Origin: Alphaproteobacteria bacterium
GTDB lineage: Bacteria; Pseudomonadota; Alphaproteobacteria; Micavibrionales; Micavibrionaceae
Direction of reading: 5' to 3'
Length of the DNA: 26,402 nt
Assembly (NCBI GenBank): GCA_030432775.1
Contig: JAUILO010000009.1
Location: forward strand, 1-26,402
Shown: positions 15,527 to 22,747 of the stretch, in pieces
Position numbering within the stretch: the first letter of the stretch is position 1
Layout of the letters: each line of letters starts with the position of its first letter
The notes under the pieces: generated by a model
The model's input: the letters and a program-made list of their open reading frames with translations, nothing else
The model's database searches: none
Told to the model about the DNA's origin: nothing
Position numbers and translations under genes: made by a program

Positions 15527-16118
15527 CAGGGAAGCACGCTGCTATAAATTTTTGAAATGCATCAGCGCGGTGGCTCACAGCATGTTTTTGTGCAGGATCA
15601 ATTTCCGCAAATGTCTTGTCATGCCCATGGGCTATAAACACAGGGTCATACCCAAAACCTTTATCACCGCGCGGCGGCCATACCATCTGTCCATCAACGC
15701 GGCCTTCAAATGTTTGCACATTGCCATCAGGCGCACAAAGCGCAAGAACACAAATAAACGATGCCGACTTATCCGCATGATCTTCGAGCTTTTCATGAAC
15801 AAGCCGCATCGCCATATCAAAATCACGATCCGGCCCTGCCCAGCGCGCAGAATAAACGCCCGGATCACCATTCAACGCCTTCACCGCAAAACCGCTATCA
15901 TCCGCCAAAGAATACAGCCCGCTTTCCGATGCGGCCGATTTTGCCTTTATAATCGCGTTTTCAACAAAAGTCGTTCCGGTTTCCTCGGCCTCGGTCAGAT
16001 TCAAATCATGCGCAGACACACATTCAATACCATAAGGCAAAAGCAAATCCTGTATCTCGGAAACCTTGCCCTTATTATGACTGGCAATCACCAGCCTATC
16101 ACCACGTTTGAATGTCAT
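15519..16118 (-). CDS. rdgB: XTP/dITP (non-canonical purine NTP) pyrophosphatase
   Basis: 199 residues from the chosen ATG. It removes inosine and xanthosine triphosphates from the nucleotide pool. Family motifs are the phosphate-binding SHNKGK (13-18), ETGTTFVENA (46-55), the catalytic LADDSGF (71-77), WPPRGDKGFGYDPVF, and the C-terminal SHRADAF. The ATG at 16118 gives the usual N-terminus (MTFKRGDRLVIASHNKGK); an ATG at 16163 would add 15 residues and overlap rph by 11 bases but has AGG directly against it, a poor spacing. It lies between rph and hemW in one operon, an order common in alphaproteobacteria. Confidence 0.93.
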   Translation of the reverse strand: MTFKRGDRLVIASHNKGKVSEIQDLLLPYGIECVSAHDLNLTEAEETGTTFVENAIIKAKSAASESGLYSLADDSGFAVKALNGDPGVYSARWAGPDRDFDMAMRLVHEKLEDHADKSASFICVLALCAPDGNVQTFEGRVDGQMVWPPRGDKGFGYDPVFIAHGHDKTFAEIDPAQKHAVSHRADAFQKFIAACFPDG

Positions 16119-16152
16119 TCGCCGTATTATCCATTCATCATCACTGATAAGT

Positions 16153-16863
16153 TTAAATTGCATCCTGCGATTTTTTCAAATCCGCACAGCCTGCTTTTGC
16201 CAAAGATAAAAGCTTCAAAAACTCTTCTTCTGAAAACGGCTCTTGTTCCGCAGTGCCTTGAATTTCAACGATGCCGCCTTTGCCTGTAATCACGAAATTT
16301 GCATCTGTCTGCGCATCGGAATCTTCGATGTAATCCAGATCAAGAACAGGTGCGCCTTTATATATGCCACAAGAAATAGCCGACACCGTATCAATCAAAG
16401 GTGTTTCCGCGCAAAGCCCCAGCTCCATAATATAACGCACAGCAAGTTTCAAAGCGACAAAGCCGCCGGTAATTGATGCTGTTCTTGTTCCACCATCGGC
16501 CTGAATAACATCACAATCAATACGAATTTGTCTTTCGCCCAGTTTTTCCAAGTCAACAACCGAGCGTAAGGCGCGGCCAATAAGGCGCTGAATTTCCTGA
16601 GTACGTCCGGATTGCTTACCTCTGGCAGCTTCCCTGTCCATACGTTTTCCCGTTGATCTTGGTAACATACCGTATTCCGCTGTAACCCAGCCACGGCCTG
16701 TGCCACGCATCCAGCGCGGTACGGTTTCCTCAACACTGGCCGTACAAAGCACATGTGTATCACCGCACTTAATCAAACATGATCCCTCAGCGTGAATAGA
16801 AACATCTGTTTCCATTTCTACTGTACGAAGTTCATCATCTGCACGTCCTGAAGGTCTGCTCAT
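16153..16863 (-). CDS. rph: Ribonuclease PH
   Basis: Phosphorolytic 3'-5' exoribonuclease that trims tRNA 3' ends, 236 residues, the usual length. Motifs: MSRPSGRADDELR at the start, GWVTAEYGMLPRST, RTQEIQRLIGRALR, IDCDVIQADGGTRTASITG and LDLDYIEDSDAQTDANFV. The ATG at 16863 has AAGGA 9 bases upstream, preferred over a TTG at 16872. A good promoter lies at 16896-16925. It is divergent from hrcA and first in the rph-rdgB-hemW operon. Nothing unusual is visible in the protein. Confidence 0.95.
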   Translation of the reverse strand: MSRPSGRADDELRTVEMETDVSIHAEGSCLIKCGDTHVLCTASVEETVPRWMRGTGRGWVTAEYGMLPRSTGKRMDREAARGKQSGRTQEIQRLIGRALRSVVDLEKLGERQIRIDCDVIQADGGTRTASITGGFVALKLAVRYIMELGLCAETPLIDTVSAISCGIYKGAPVLDLDYIEDSDAQTDANFVITGKGGIVEIQGTAEQEPFSEEEFLKLLSLAKAGCADLKKSQDAI

Positions 16864-16895
16864 TTTATTCAATCCTTTTTACCAATCACTACTGG

Positions 16896-16925
16896 CTTAT
16901 ATCTGTATTATTAAAGTGCTGCCAA
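16896..16925 (-). promoter_or_regulatory. Sigma-70-type promoter for rph
   Basis: Minus strand: TTGGCA (16925-16920), an 18-base spacer, TATAAG (16901-16896); each box matches the consensus in five of six bases. The start of transcription would fall about 25 bases before the rph ATG, leaving room for the AAGGA ribosome-binding site. Confidence 0.55.
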
Positions 16926-17081
16926 TAAAACAAATGGCTATTGATATTGCAAGCCCCGCCAGACTATCTGTCTTGTTTTATCCATGCAAGACCGCGTCAT
17001 CTGCCACACAATGAGCCCATAAAGCTGCCAAACAGGTACCTGAATTGATATATGATGACGCCGGACAACAGCGCGATGCCG

Positions 17082-17103
17082 CGACAAAAAGTCGTTTTAT
17101 AAT
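17082..17103 (+). promoter_or_regulatory. Possible -10 box and small inverted repeat upstream of hrcA
   Basis: A perfect TATAAT lies at 17098-17103, 43 bases before the hrcA ATG, but no good -35 is found at 16-18 bases. A short inverted repeat CGAC-AAAAA-GTCG (17082-17094) abuts it. No CIRCE element (TTAGCACTC with its inverted partner) is seen here. Confidence 0.3.
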
Positions 17104-17146
17104 AAGAATATTGTATTTTGCAGCCGCTAACACTATATTTGCCTTC

Positions 17147-18181
17147 ATGATAACCGAGCTAAACAAAAGATCAGAAGCCATTTTGCGTTATATTGTTGAT
17201 AGCTATCTGGAGACAGGCACTCCGGTAGGATCAAAACTTATTGCAAGCGGCCTGCATAACACCATTTCCTCTGCCACTATCCGCAATGTGATGTCAGAAC
17301 TAGAACGCTCGGGTTTGCTTTACGCGCCACATACATCCGCTGGTCGCCTTCCGACCGAGCGTGGCCTGCGCTTTTACGTTGATGGCCTGATGCAGATTGG
17401 TGATCTAAACGAATCAGAACAGCTTCATATTGAAAGCCAGTGTCATTCCGCCGGTTACTCCCCCACCCATATCATGGAACAAGCCACCTCGATGTTATCC
17501 GGCCTATCATCTGCGGCCAGTATCATCGTTGCGCCAAAAACCGAAAAACCCGTCAAACAAATCCAGTTTGTCAAGCTAAGCGATACGCGCGTATTAGTCA
17601 TTCTGGTCACAGAAGACGGCATGGTCGAAAACAGGGTCATGGAACATGAAGAACATATTCCTGAATCCGCTCTGATCGAGGCCAGCAATTACCTGAACGC
17701 AAAGCTGAACGGTAAAACAATTACCGATACCAAGCGCCATATCGATAGTGAAATCAGCAATAAGCGCGTGCAACTAGACACAATAACTGCCGATCTAGTT
17801 CAGCGCGGCATTGCCATTGGGGCGAACAGGCCATCCGAAGGCCATATCATTATCAAAGGTCAATCAAACCTGCTAAACGACGTCAAAGCGCTCGAAGATC
17901 TGGAAAGAGCGCGGCAGCTTATGGCGGCACTGGAAGAACAAGAAGCCATTGCAAAACTATTGCAATCAACAGAAAACGCCGATGGCGTGCAGATATATAT
18001 CGGCACAGAAAACCAGATGTTTGACCATTCCGGCTGGTCAATGGTCATCACCCCTTATAAGAATAAAGAAAAGACAATTGTCGGTGCCGTTGGCGTTATC
18101 GGCCCAACGCGCCTGAATTACAGCCGCATCATTCCGCTCATTGACTACACCTCGAAAGTCATGGAAAAAATCCTGAGTTGA
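17147..18181 (+). CDS. hrcA: Heat-inducible transcription repressor HrcA
   Basis: 344 residues from the chosen ATG. The N-terminal winged helix carries LNKRSEAILRYIVDSYLETG, GSKLIASGLHNTISSATIRN and the wing SAGRLPTERGLRFYVDGL, all strongly HrcA. The GAF-like middle and the C-terminal FDHSGWSMVITPYKN and GAVGVIGPTRLNYSRIIPLI are also typical. HrcA represses heat-shock genes by binding CIRCE and depends on GroEL for folding. The frame extends upstream to a TTG at 17045, but ATG 17147 matches the family start; no Shine-Dalgarno is visible before it. It is divergent from rph, and separated from grpE by a secreted-protein gene. Confidence 0.95.
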   Translation: MITELNKRSEAILRYIVDSYLETGTPVGSKLIASGLHNTISSATIRNVMSELERSGLLYAPHTSAGRLPTERGLRFYVDGLMQIGDLNESEQLHIESQCHSAGYSPTHIMEQATSMLSGLSSAASIIVAPKTEKPVKQIQFVKLSDTRVLVILVTEDGMVENRVMEHEEHIPESALIEASNYLNAKLNGKTITDTKRHIDSEISNKRVQLDTITADLVQRGIAIGANRPSEGHIIIKGQSNLLNDVKALEDLERARQLMAALEEQEAIAKLLQSTENADGVQIYIGTENQMFDHSGWSMVITPYKNKEKTIVGAVGVIGPTRLNYSRIIPLIDYTSKVMEKILS

Positions 18182-18244
18182 TACTCCCTATAACGAATAG
18201 GGTAATAAACATGGGGAACTATATTGAAAAACGCGCCCTATCCC

Positions 18245-18274
18245 TAGACCTGAGCAAAAAGGCAATGCTATAAT
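18245..18274 (+). promoter_or_regulatory. Promoter for the secreted-protein gene
   Basis: TAGACC (18245-18250), 18-base spacer and perfect TATAAT (18269-18274), 21 bases before the ATG at 18296, so the leader would be very short. A hairpin CCCTAT-AACGA-ATAGGG (18186-18202) after hrcA has no T tract and is at best a weak end for the hrcA transcript. Confidence 0.45.
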
Positions 18275-18295
18275 CCTGCAAGATTTTCAACAAAA

Positions 18296-19270
18296 ATGGT
18301 TACGCATATGCACCTCACATCACATAACAAATTCCGCACATTTTTCATGTTTACGGCTTTAAGTCTTGTTCTGCCCCTGCTGATATCTACAAATGCATCC
18401 GCAGAGAGATTCACAATCAGACCAGCCAACGAAACGCCTTATGTTGAACCAAGAAAATTTGATGATAACGGTGAAAAATTCACATCCCAATATTACCCAA
18501 AAACACTGTCACAGGGTACGATTGCCCTCTTGCGCGACCCGATCCTAGAGCCTGAACAATTCGTTATAAAACTCACTTTCGGCGAATCGGCGACAGGCTG
18601 TTTCAAGGTCAGTGATATGGGCTATGACGCTGAATTTATTGGCAATCGTCTGCAAATTGACACTAACGAGGTCTATATTGATTTTCGTGACCAGACAAAC
18701 AACCCGCATTTTGAATGTGATAAAACAACCAAAGAGCCGACAGCCTCTATTATCATGAGCAAAGCAATGCTTGAGGAAAACGGCACTGAAATCATCCATA
18801 TCAGAAGCGACACCATTGAAAACAGATTTGACATCTTCATGGATGAACAACATATCAAATTACTGCCGGCAACAACCGATGTGTATCCGACACGATACTA
18901 CAAACCACAGACCTTGCCAGGCGGAAAGAATGCCTTGATACACTGGTTCTATCCCGAAAACACCATTGTTGTGTATACGCCTTCTGTTGATATGGACGCG
19001 CATATTGATGATGAAATCATGGCTTTTGGGCAAGCGCACAACTTAAAACCCTTGAAAACTGTCTATCCGACGTTTACAACCCCTATACAAACACCGCATT
19101 ATTATTACTTTGTGGATGAAGTGGGGTATTTTGCCAAGAAACTCAACTCTGAAAAAGGTATTGAAATTGGCTCGGTAGAACTAACAAAAAAAGTATACGG
19201 CTTGAAAGGTGATGAAATAAAACCATACTCAAGTCCTGTATATGCAAAACTTCCGGGTACATATCAATAA
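18296..19270 (+). CDS. Secreted hypothetical protein, 324 aa
   Basis: Not recognised. The signal peptide covers about residues 1-36 (hydrophobic core TALSLVLPLLIS, cleavage NASA|ERF). The mature part has two cysteines only (102 and 141), which could form a disulphide in the periplasm. It is rich in Tyr, Thr and Asp with alternating beta-like stretches (EQFVIKLTFGESATGC, EVYIDFRDQT, NTIVVYTPSV, HYYYFVDEVGYFAKKL). It starts at ATG 18296; ATG 18308 is an alternative and would keep the signal. There is no good Shine-Dalgarno. The gene sits between hrcA and grpE, which are often neighbours in alphaproteobacteria, with its own promoter and terminator, so it looks like an insertion into that pair. 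Confidence 0.8.
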   Translation: MVTHMHLTSHNKFRTFFMFTALSLVLPLLISTNASAERFTIRPANETPYVEPRKFDDNGEKFTSQYYPKTLSQGTIALLRDPILEPEQFVIKLTFGESATGCFKVSDMGYDAEFIGNRLQIDTNEVYIDFRDQTNNPHFECDKTTKEPTASIIMSKAMLEENGTEIIHIRSDTIENRFDIFMDEQHIKLLPATTDVYPTRYYKPQTLPGGKNALIHWFYPENTIVVYTPSVDMDAHIDDEIMAFGQAHNLKPLKTVYPTFTTPIQTPHYYYFVDEVGYFAKKLNSEKGIEIGSVELTKKVYGLKGDEIKPYSSPVYAKLPGTYQ

Positions 19271-19311
19271 CCCCGACGGTAGCGAACTAGGCAAAGACCT
19301 GCGATAAAAGT

Positions 19312-19336
19312 AAAAAGAACTTGAAAAGTTCTTTTT
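19312..19336 (+). terminator. Terminator upstream of grpE
   Basis: Perfect 11-bp stem AAAAAGAACTT (19312-19322) / AAGTTCTTTTT (19326-19336) with a 3-base GAA loop; the right arm itself ends in five Ts. It closes the secreted-protein transcript 42 bp past its stop. Confidence 0.75.
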
Positions 19337-19347
19337 CGAAACAATTT
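19320..19347 (+). promoter_or_regulatory. Weak RpoH-like promoter overlapping the terminator
   Basis: CTTGAAA (19320-19326), an exact match to the heat-shock sigma -35 box, lies inside the terminator hairpin; 13 bases on is AACAATTT (19340-19347), only a partial -10 match. Only 43 bases separate the hairpin from the grpE ATG, so grpE needs either such a promoter or read-through. Confidence 0.25.
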
Positions 19348-19379
19348 AAAGAATAAAAAAAAAACAGTTGAAAGATAAC

Positions 19380-20066
19380 ATGAACGAACCAGATCCAAAC
19401 TTTAACGATGGCGACAAAGAAGAAGTCGAAAACGAAGAAAATATCACGCCTCAGGAAAGCCCTGCGGGTTATTCCGGAGAAGACATTGATCCCTTTGCAC
19501 TCAGCGAAGACATCGACATGCCTTCCGCCTCAGAAGCAGAAATTCGTATCGAGACGCTTGAAAATGACCTTGATAGAACAAAAGAAGCGATGCTTCGTGC
19601 GATCGCCGAAGCAGAGAACACCCGCAAAAGAGCTGCTAAAGATGTTCAAGATGCCAGAAAATTTGCGATTTCCGGCTTTGCACGTGATCTTCTGGACTTT
19701 GCCGATAACTTCAAACGCGCATTGACTTCTATTCCCCAAGAACTGAAGGAAACCGATGAACGCATTGCCAGCTTGCTGACTGGCATCGAAGCGATGGACA
19801 AAGAGCTACTGAAAACTTTCGAGAAAAACGGCGTACAAAGAATTGAGCCGCTAGACCAGATGTTTGATCCAAACTTCCATGAAGTCATGTTCGAAGCTCC
19901 AATTCCCGGCAAAGCCCCCGGCGTAATTATCGAAGTTATTGAATCCGGTTATGTGATTGGTGAACGCTTACTACGACCTGCGCGTGTTGGTATTGCCAAA
20001 GATCTTGGTGATGGCGGTTCCGATAAAGGAAACGAACCTGGCAGCCAAATAGACACTGAGATTTAA
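19380..20066 (+). CDS. grpE: Hsp70 nucleotide exchange factor GrpE
   Basis: 228 residues from the ATG at 19380 (a TTG at 19368 is less likely). It releases ADP from DnaK. The N-terminal 55 residues are acidic and disordered-looking, then a long coiled coil (IRIETLENDLDRTKEAMLRA) with AEAENTRKRAAKD, and the C-terminal beta wing: GVQRIEPLDQMFDPNFHEVM and VIESGYVIGERLLRPARVGI, matching the GrpE signature. It precedes dnaK by 201 bp on the same strand, so grpE, dnaK and dnaJ may be co-regulated. Confidence 0.95.
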   Translation: MNEPDPNFNDGDKEEVENEENITPQESPAGYSGEDIDPFALSEDIDMPSASEAEIRIETLENDLDRTKEAMLRAIAEAENTRKRAAKDVQDARKFAISGFARDLLDFADNFKRALTSIPQELKETDERIASLLTGIEAMDKELLKTFEKNGVQRIEPLDQMFDPNFHEVMFEAPIPGKAPGVIIEVIESGYVIGERLLRPARVGIAKDLGDGGSDKGNEPGSQIDTEI

Positions 20067-20267
20067 AACATCAATACTCTAGCTGAATAAGATTTGGCTG
20101 AAGCAGAATGTGGATAGAAAATAGATTATCTGGAACAATAAATTTTTTATGTTATATTGCCTTCTCGCAAAAAAACATTATCGTTATTATTAGTAAAACC
20201 CAGGGAATTGTAACGGTGCCTATCGTAGGGCTGTTATCATATTTGCCGCAAAAGAAAGAGGAAGAAA

Positions 20268-22220
20268 ATGAGTAAAATCATTGGTATTGACTTAGGAACT
20301 ACAAACTCCTGTGTTGCCATTATGGATGGCAAAGAACCAAAAGTAATTGAAAACAGCGAAGGTGCGCGTACTACCCCTTCTATGGTCGCATTCGCAAAAG
20401 ACGGTGAACGTCTTGTCGGAACACCGGCCAAAAGACAAGCTGTAACCAATCCTGAAAAAACATTATTTGCTATCAAGCGCCTGATCGGCCGCAGATATGA
20501 CGGCGATGTTGCAAAAGACATGCAAAGCAAAGTGCCTTTCAACATTGTTGAGGGCGAAAATGGCGATGCATGGGTCGAAATTGACGGCGAAAAATATGCA
20601 CCGGCGCAAATCTCTGCAATGATCCTGCAAAAAATGAAAGAAACAGCAGAAGCCTATCTTGGCGAGGAAGTAACAAAGGCTGTTATTACCGTTCCTGCTT
20701 ACTTTAACGATTCACAACGTCAAGCTACAAAAGACGCTGGCCGCATTGCTGGCCTTGAAGTTGAACGTATTATCAACGAACCGACAGCTGCTGCGCTTGC
20801 ATACGGCCTTGATAAAGCCGATAGCGGCGTTATCGCTGTATACGATTTGGGTGGTGGTACATTCGATATTTCCATTCTTGAAATTGGCGATGGCGTATTC
20901 GAAGTAAAATCAACCAATGGTGATACATTGCTTGGTGGTGAAGATTTTGACCTTCGCATTATTGATTATTTAGCCGATGAATTCCAAAAAGATCAGGCAA
21001 TTGACCTGCGTGAAGATAAACTTGCCCTGCAGCGTTTGAAAGAAGCGGCAGAAAAAGCAAAAATCGAACTTTCATCTACAGCACAAACAGAAGTAAACCT
21101 TCCGTTCATCACTGCTGATGCATCAGGCCCTAAACACCTGAACATCACATTAACACGTGCCAAACTTGAATCAATTGTTGATGACCTTGTCAAAAGAACA
21201 ATCGAACCGCTTAAAGCAGCATTGAAAGATGCAGGATTAAAAGCATCTGAAATTGATGATGTTGTATTGGTTGGTGGTATGACCCGTATGCCAAAAATCA
21301 TCGAAACAGTAAAAGACTTCTTTGGAAAAGAACCTCACAAAGGTGTGAACCCTGATGAAGTTGTTGCCAACGGTGCAGCCATTCAGGGCGGCGTACTGCA
21401 AGGTGATGTGAAAGACGTTTTGTTGCTTGATGTAACACCACTATCACTTGGTATCGAAACATTGGGAGGCGTGTTCACACGTCTTATTGATCGCAACACA
21501 ACAATCCCGACCAAAAAGTCCCAAGTATTCTCAACCGCCGAGGACAACCAGAATGCCGTTACAATTCGGGTATTCCAAGGTGAACGTGAAATGGCAGCTG
21601 ACAACAAGCTGCTTGGCCAATTTGATCTCGTAGGTATTCCGCCTGCCCCGCGCGGCGTTCCACAGGTCGAAGTTACATTTGATATTGATGCCAACGGTAT
21701 TGTGAATGTATCCGCCAAAGATACAGCGACCAATAAAGAGCAAGCCATTCGTATTCAGGCTAGTGGTGGTCTATCCGATAGCGATATCGACGACATGATC
21801 AAAGATGCAGAATCCAATGCTGAAAGCGATAAAGCCAAGCGCGAATTGGTAGAAACCCGAAACCAAGCAGAAACTACGATCAACCAGACAGAAAAAACAC
21901 TGGAAGATCTTGGTGATCAGGTCCCTGAAGAAGACAAGGTTAAGATCGAAAATGCTGTAAAAGATCTGAAAAGCGCTCTGGATAGTGAAGACAAACAAAA
22001 AATCATTGAAAGAACCGGTGCGCTGACACAACTTAGCATGAAGCTCGGCGAAATGATTTATCGTAAAAAACAAGAGGAAGAAGCTGGTGATCCGGACAAC
22101 ATGTCCGAGGACACAGAAAGCGATTTATCTCTTGAAGATGATGACGATGATGTTGTTGATGCCGATGTGGTCGATGCGGACTTCACAGACCTTGAAGACG
22201 ACGCTGACGATAAGAAATAA
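20268..22220 (+). CDS. dnaK: Chaperone protein DnaK (Hsp70)
   Basis: 650 residues, full length. ATPase domain: IGIDLGTTNSCVAIMDG (res 4-20), VYDLGGGTFDISILEIGDG and VVLVGGMTRMPKI. Substrate-binding domain: DVTPLSLGIETLGGVFT and later ASGGLSDSDIDDMIKDAE, followed by the helical lid. The C-terminal tail is unusually acidic: a run of Asp, then two copies of VVDAD (VVDADVVDADFTDLEDD), where relatives usually show a single EVVDADF, and the protein ends in DDKK rather than EEVK. GAGGAAG precedes the ATG. Upstream, a tentative TGGAAC/TATATT pair (20131-20158) is the only promoter candidate; no CIRCE is visible. Confidence 0.98.
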   Translation: MSKIIGIDLGTTNSCVAIMDGKEPKVIENSEGARTTPSMVAFAKDGERLVGTPAKRQAVTNPEKTLFAIKRLIGRRYDGDVAKDMQSKVPFNIVEGENGDAWVEIDGEKYAPAQISAMILQKMKETAEAYLGEEVTKAVITVPAYFNDSQRQATKDAGRIAGLEVERIINEPTAAALAYGLDKADSGVIAVYDLGGGTFDISILEIGDGVFEVKSTNGDTLLGGEDFDLRIIDYLADEFQKDQAIDLREDKLALQRLKEAAEKAKIELSSTAQTEVNLPFITADASGPKHLNITLTRAKLESIVDDLVKRTIEPLKAALKDAGLKASEIDDVVLVGGMTRMPKIIETVKDFFGKEPHKGVNPDEVVANGAAIQGGVLQGDVKDVLLLDVTPLSLGIETLGGVFTRLIDRNTTIPTKKSQVFSTAEDNQNAVTIRVFQGEREMAADNKLLGQFDLVGIPPAPRGVPQVEVTFDIDANGIVNVSAKDTATNKEQAIRIQASGGLSDSDIDDMIKDAESNAESDKAKRELVETRNQAETTINQTEKTLEDLGDQVPEEDKVKIENAVKDLKSALDSEDKQKIIERTGALTQLSMKLGEMIYRKKQEEEAGDPDNMSEDTESDLSLEDDDDDVVDADVVDADFTDLEDDADDKK

Positions 22221-22229
22221 ATTTAACCA

Positions 22230-22316
22230 ATTACAAAAGAGAACGTCTTGCTTTTCATACACTTAAGACAAGGTGTTATGATACAATAGCAAGATTGTTC
22301 TCTTTTGATTTGTAAT
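22230..22316. repeat. Long composite inverted repeat between dnaK and the small J-protein gene
   Basis: Three paired blocks: ATTACA (22230-22235) / TGTAAT (22311-22316); AAAGAGAAC (22236-22244) / GTTCTCTTT (22297-22305); TCTTGC (22246-22251) / GCAAGA (22289-22294). That is 21 bp with bulges of 1, 2 and 5 bases. The loop itself folds: CATA, CAC, TT (22256-22264) against AA, GTG, TATG (22270-22280), with two single-base bulges. No T tract follows, so it is not a simple terminator. The AGGA of the next gene lies only a few bases beyond the right arm. As RNA it would be a long hairpin; as DNA it resembles a short mobile-element-like inverted repeat. Confidence 0.85.
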
Positions 22317-22327
22317 ATCAGGATAAA

Positions 22328-22747
22328 ATGCAAAACAGCCAACTGACATATTTCCACATTCTAGGTGTGCTGCCGCATGCTACAGATGAAGAAGTGCGTC
22401 AATCTTACTATAGACTGGCGCATAACTGGCACCCTGATAAGTACAAACACAAAAACAAAAAAATGGTCGAACAGCGTTTCAAAATGATCAATCGTGCTTA
22501 TGTTCATTTAAAAACTAAACCACAGCGCGAGGCTTATGCCCGTTTTATAAAACAGCGAATTATGCGCGAACGTACTATGACGGCTCAAAATGCGGTGGTA
22601 ACAACAAAAAAACTACCTGTAGCCAGAACACAAAATAAAAAGAGAACGTCCGGATTTTTAATACTGCTTAAAGAAGTATTATGGCCTTTCGTTCCTGCGC
22701 AAAACCTATCAAAAGCGCCAATGACGCAAGAGGCTCACTATGGCTAA
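22328..22747 (+). CDS. Small J-domain protein
   Basis: 139 residues. The N-terminal J-domain (about 6-72) has helix II YYRLAHNWHPDKY with the DnaK-stimulating HPD at 35-37, and helix III RFKMINRAYVHLK. There is no Gly/Phe region and no zinc finger. The C-terminal half is basic, then a short hydrophobic patch (GFLILLKEVLWPFV, 109-122), too short for a regular membrane span. AGGA lies about 6 bases before the ATG. The stop overlaps the start of dnaJ by 8 bases, so the two are likely translated in a coupled way. It would be a specialised co-chaperone for DnaK, perhaps recruiting it to a client or the membrane; the target is unknown. Confidence 0.9.
   Translation: MQNSQLTYFHILGVLPHATDEEVRQSYYRLAHNWHPDKYKHKNKKMVEQRFKMINRAYVHLKTKPQREAYARFIKQRIMRERTMTAQNAVVTTKKLPVARTQNKKRTSGFLILLKEVLWPFVPAQNLSKAPMTQEAHYG

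Noticed and set aside
15552..16289. 245-codon plus-strand frame opposite rdgB and rph
   Set aside because: It lies opposite two clear conserved genes and is rich in Arg/His/Ile as expected for an antisense shadow.
18186..18202. Hairpin CCCTAT-AACGA-ATAGGG after hrcA as a terminator
   Set aside because: No T tract follows and the stem is only 6 bp; recorded as weak at best.
18211..18273. 20-codon ORF between hrcA and the secreted-protein gene (starts MGNYIEKRALS)
   Set aside because: It has AGGG 8 bases upstream, but its stop falls inside the -10 box used by the next gene and nothing else supports it; kept only as a note.
20131..20158. TGGAAC / TATATT as the dnaK promoter
   Set aside because: The -10 is fair but the -35 matches only three of six bases; too weak for its own feature.
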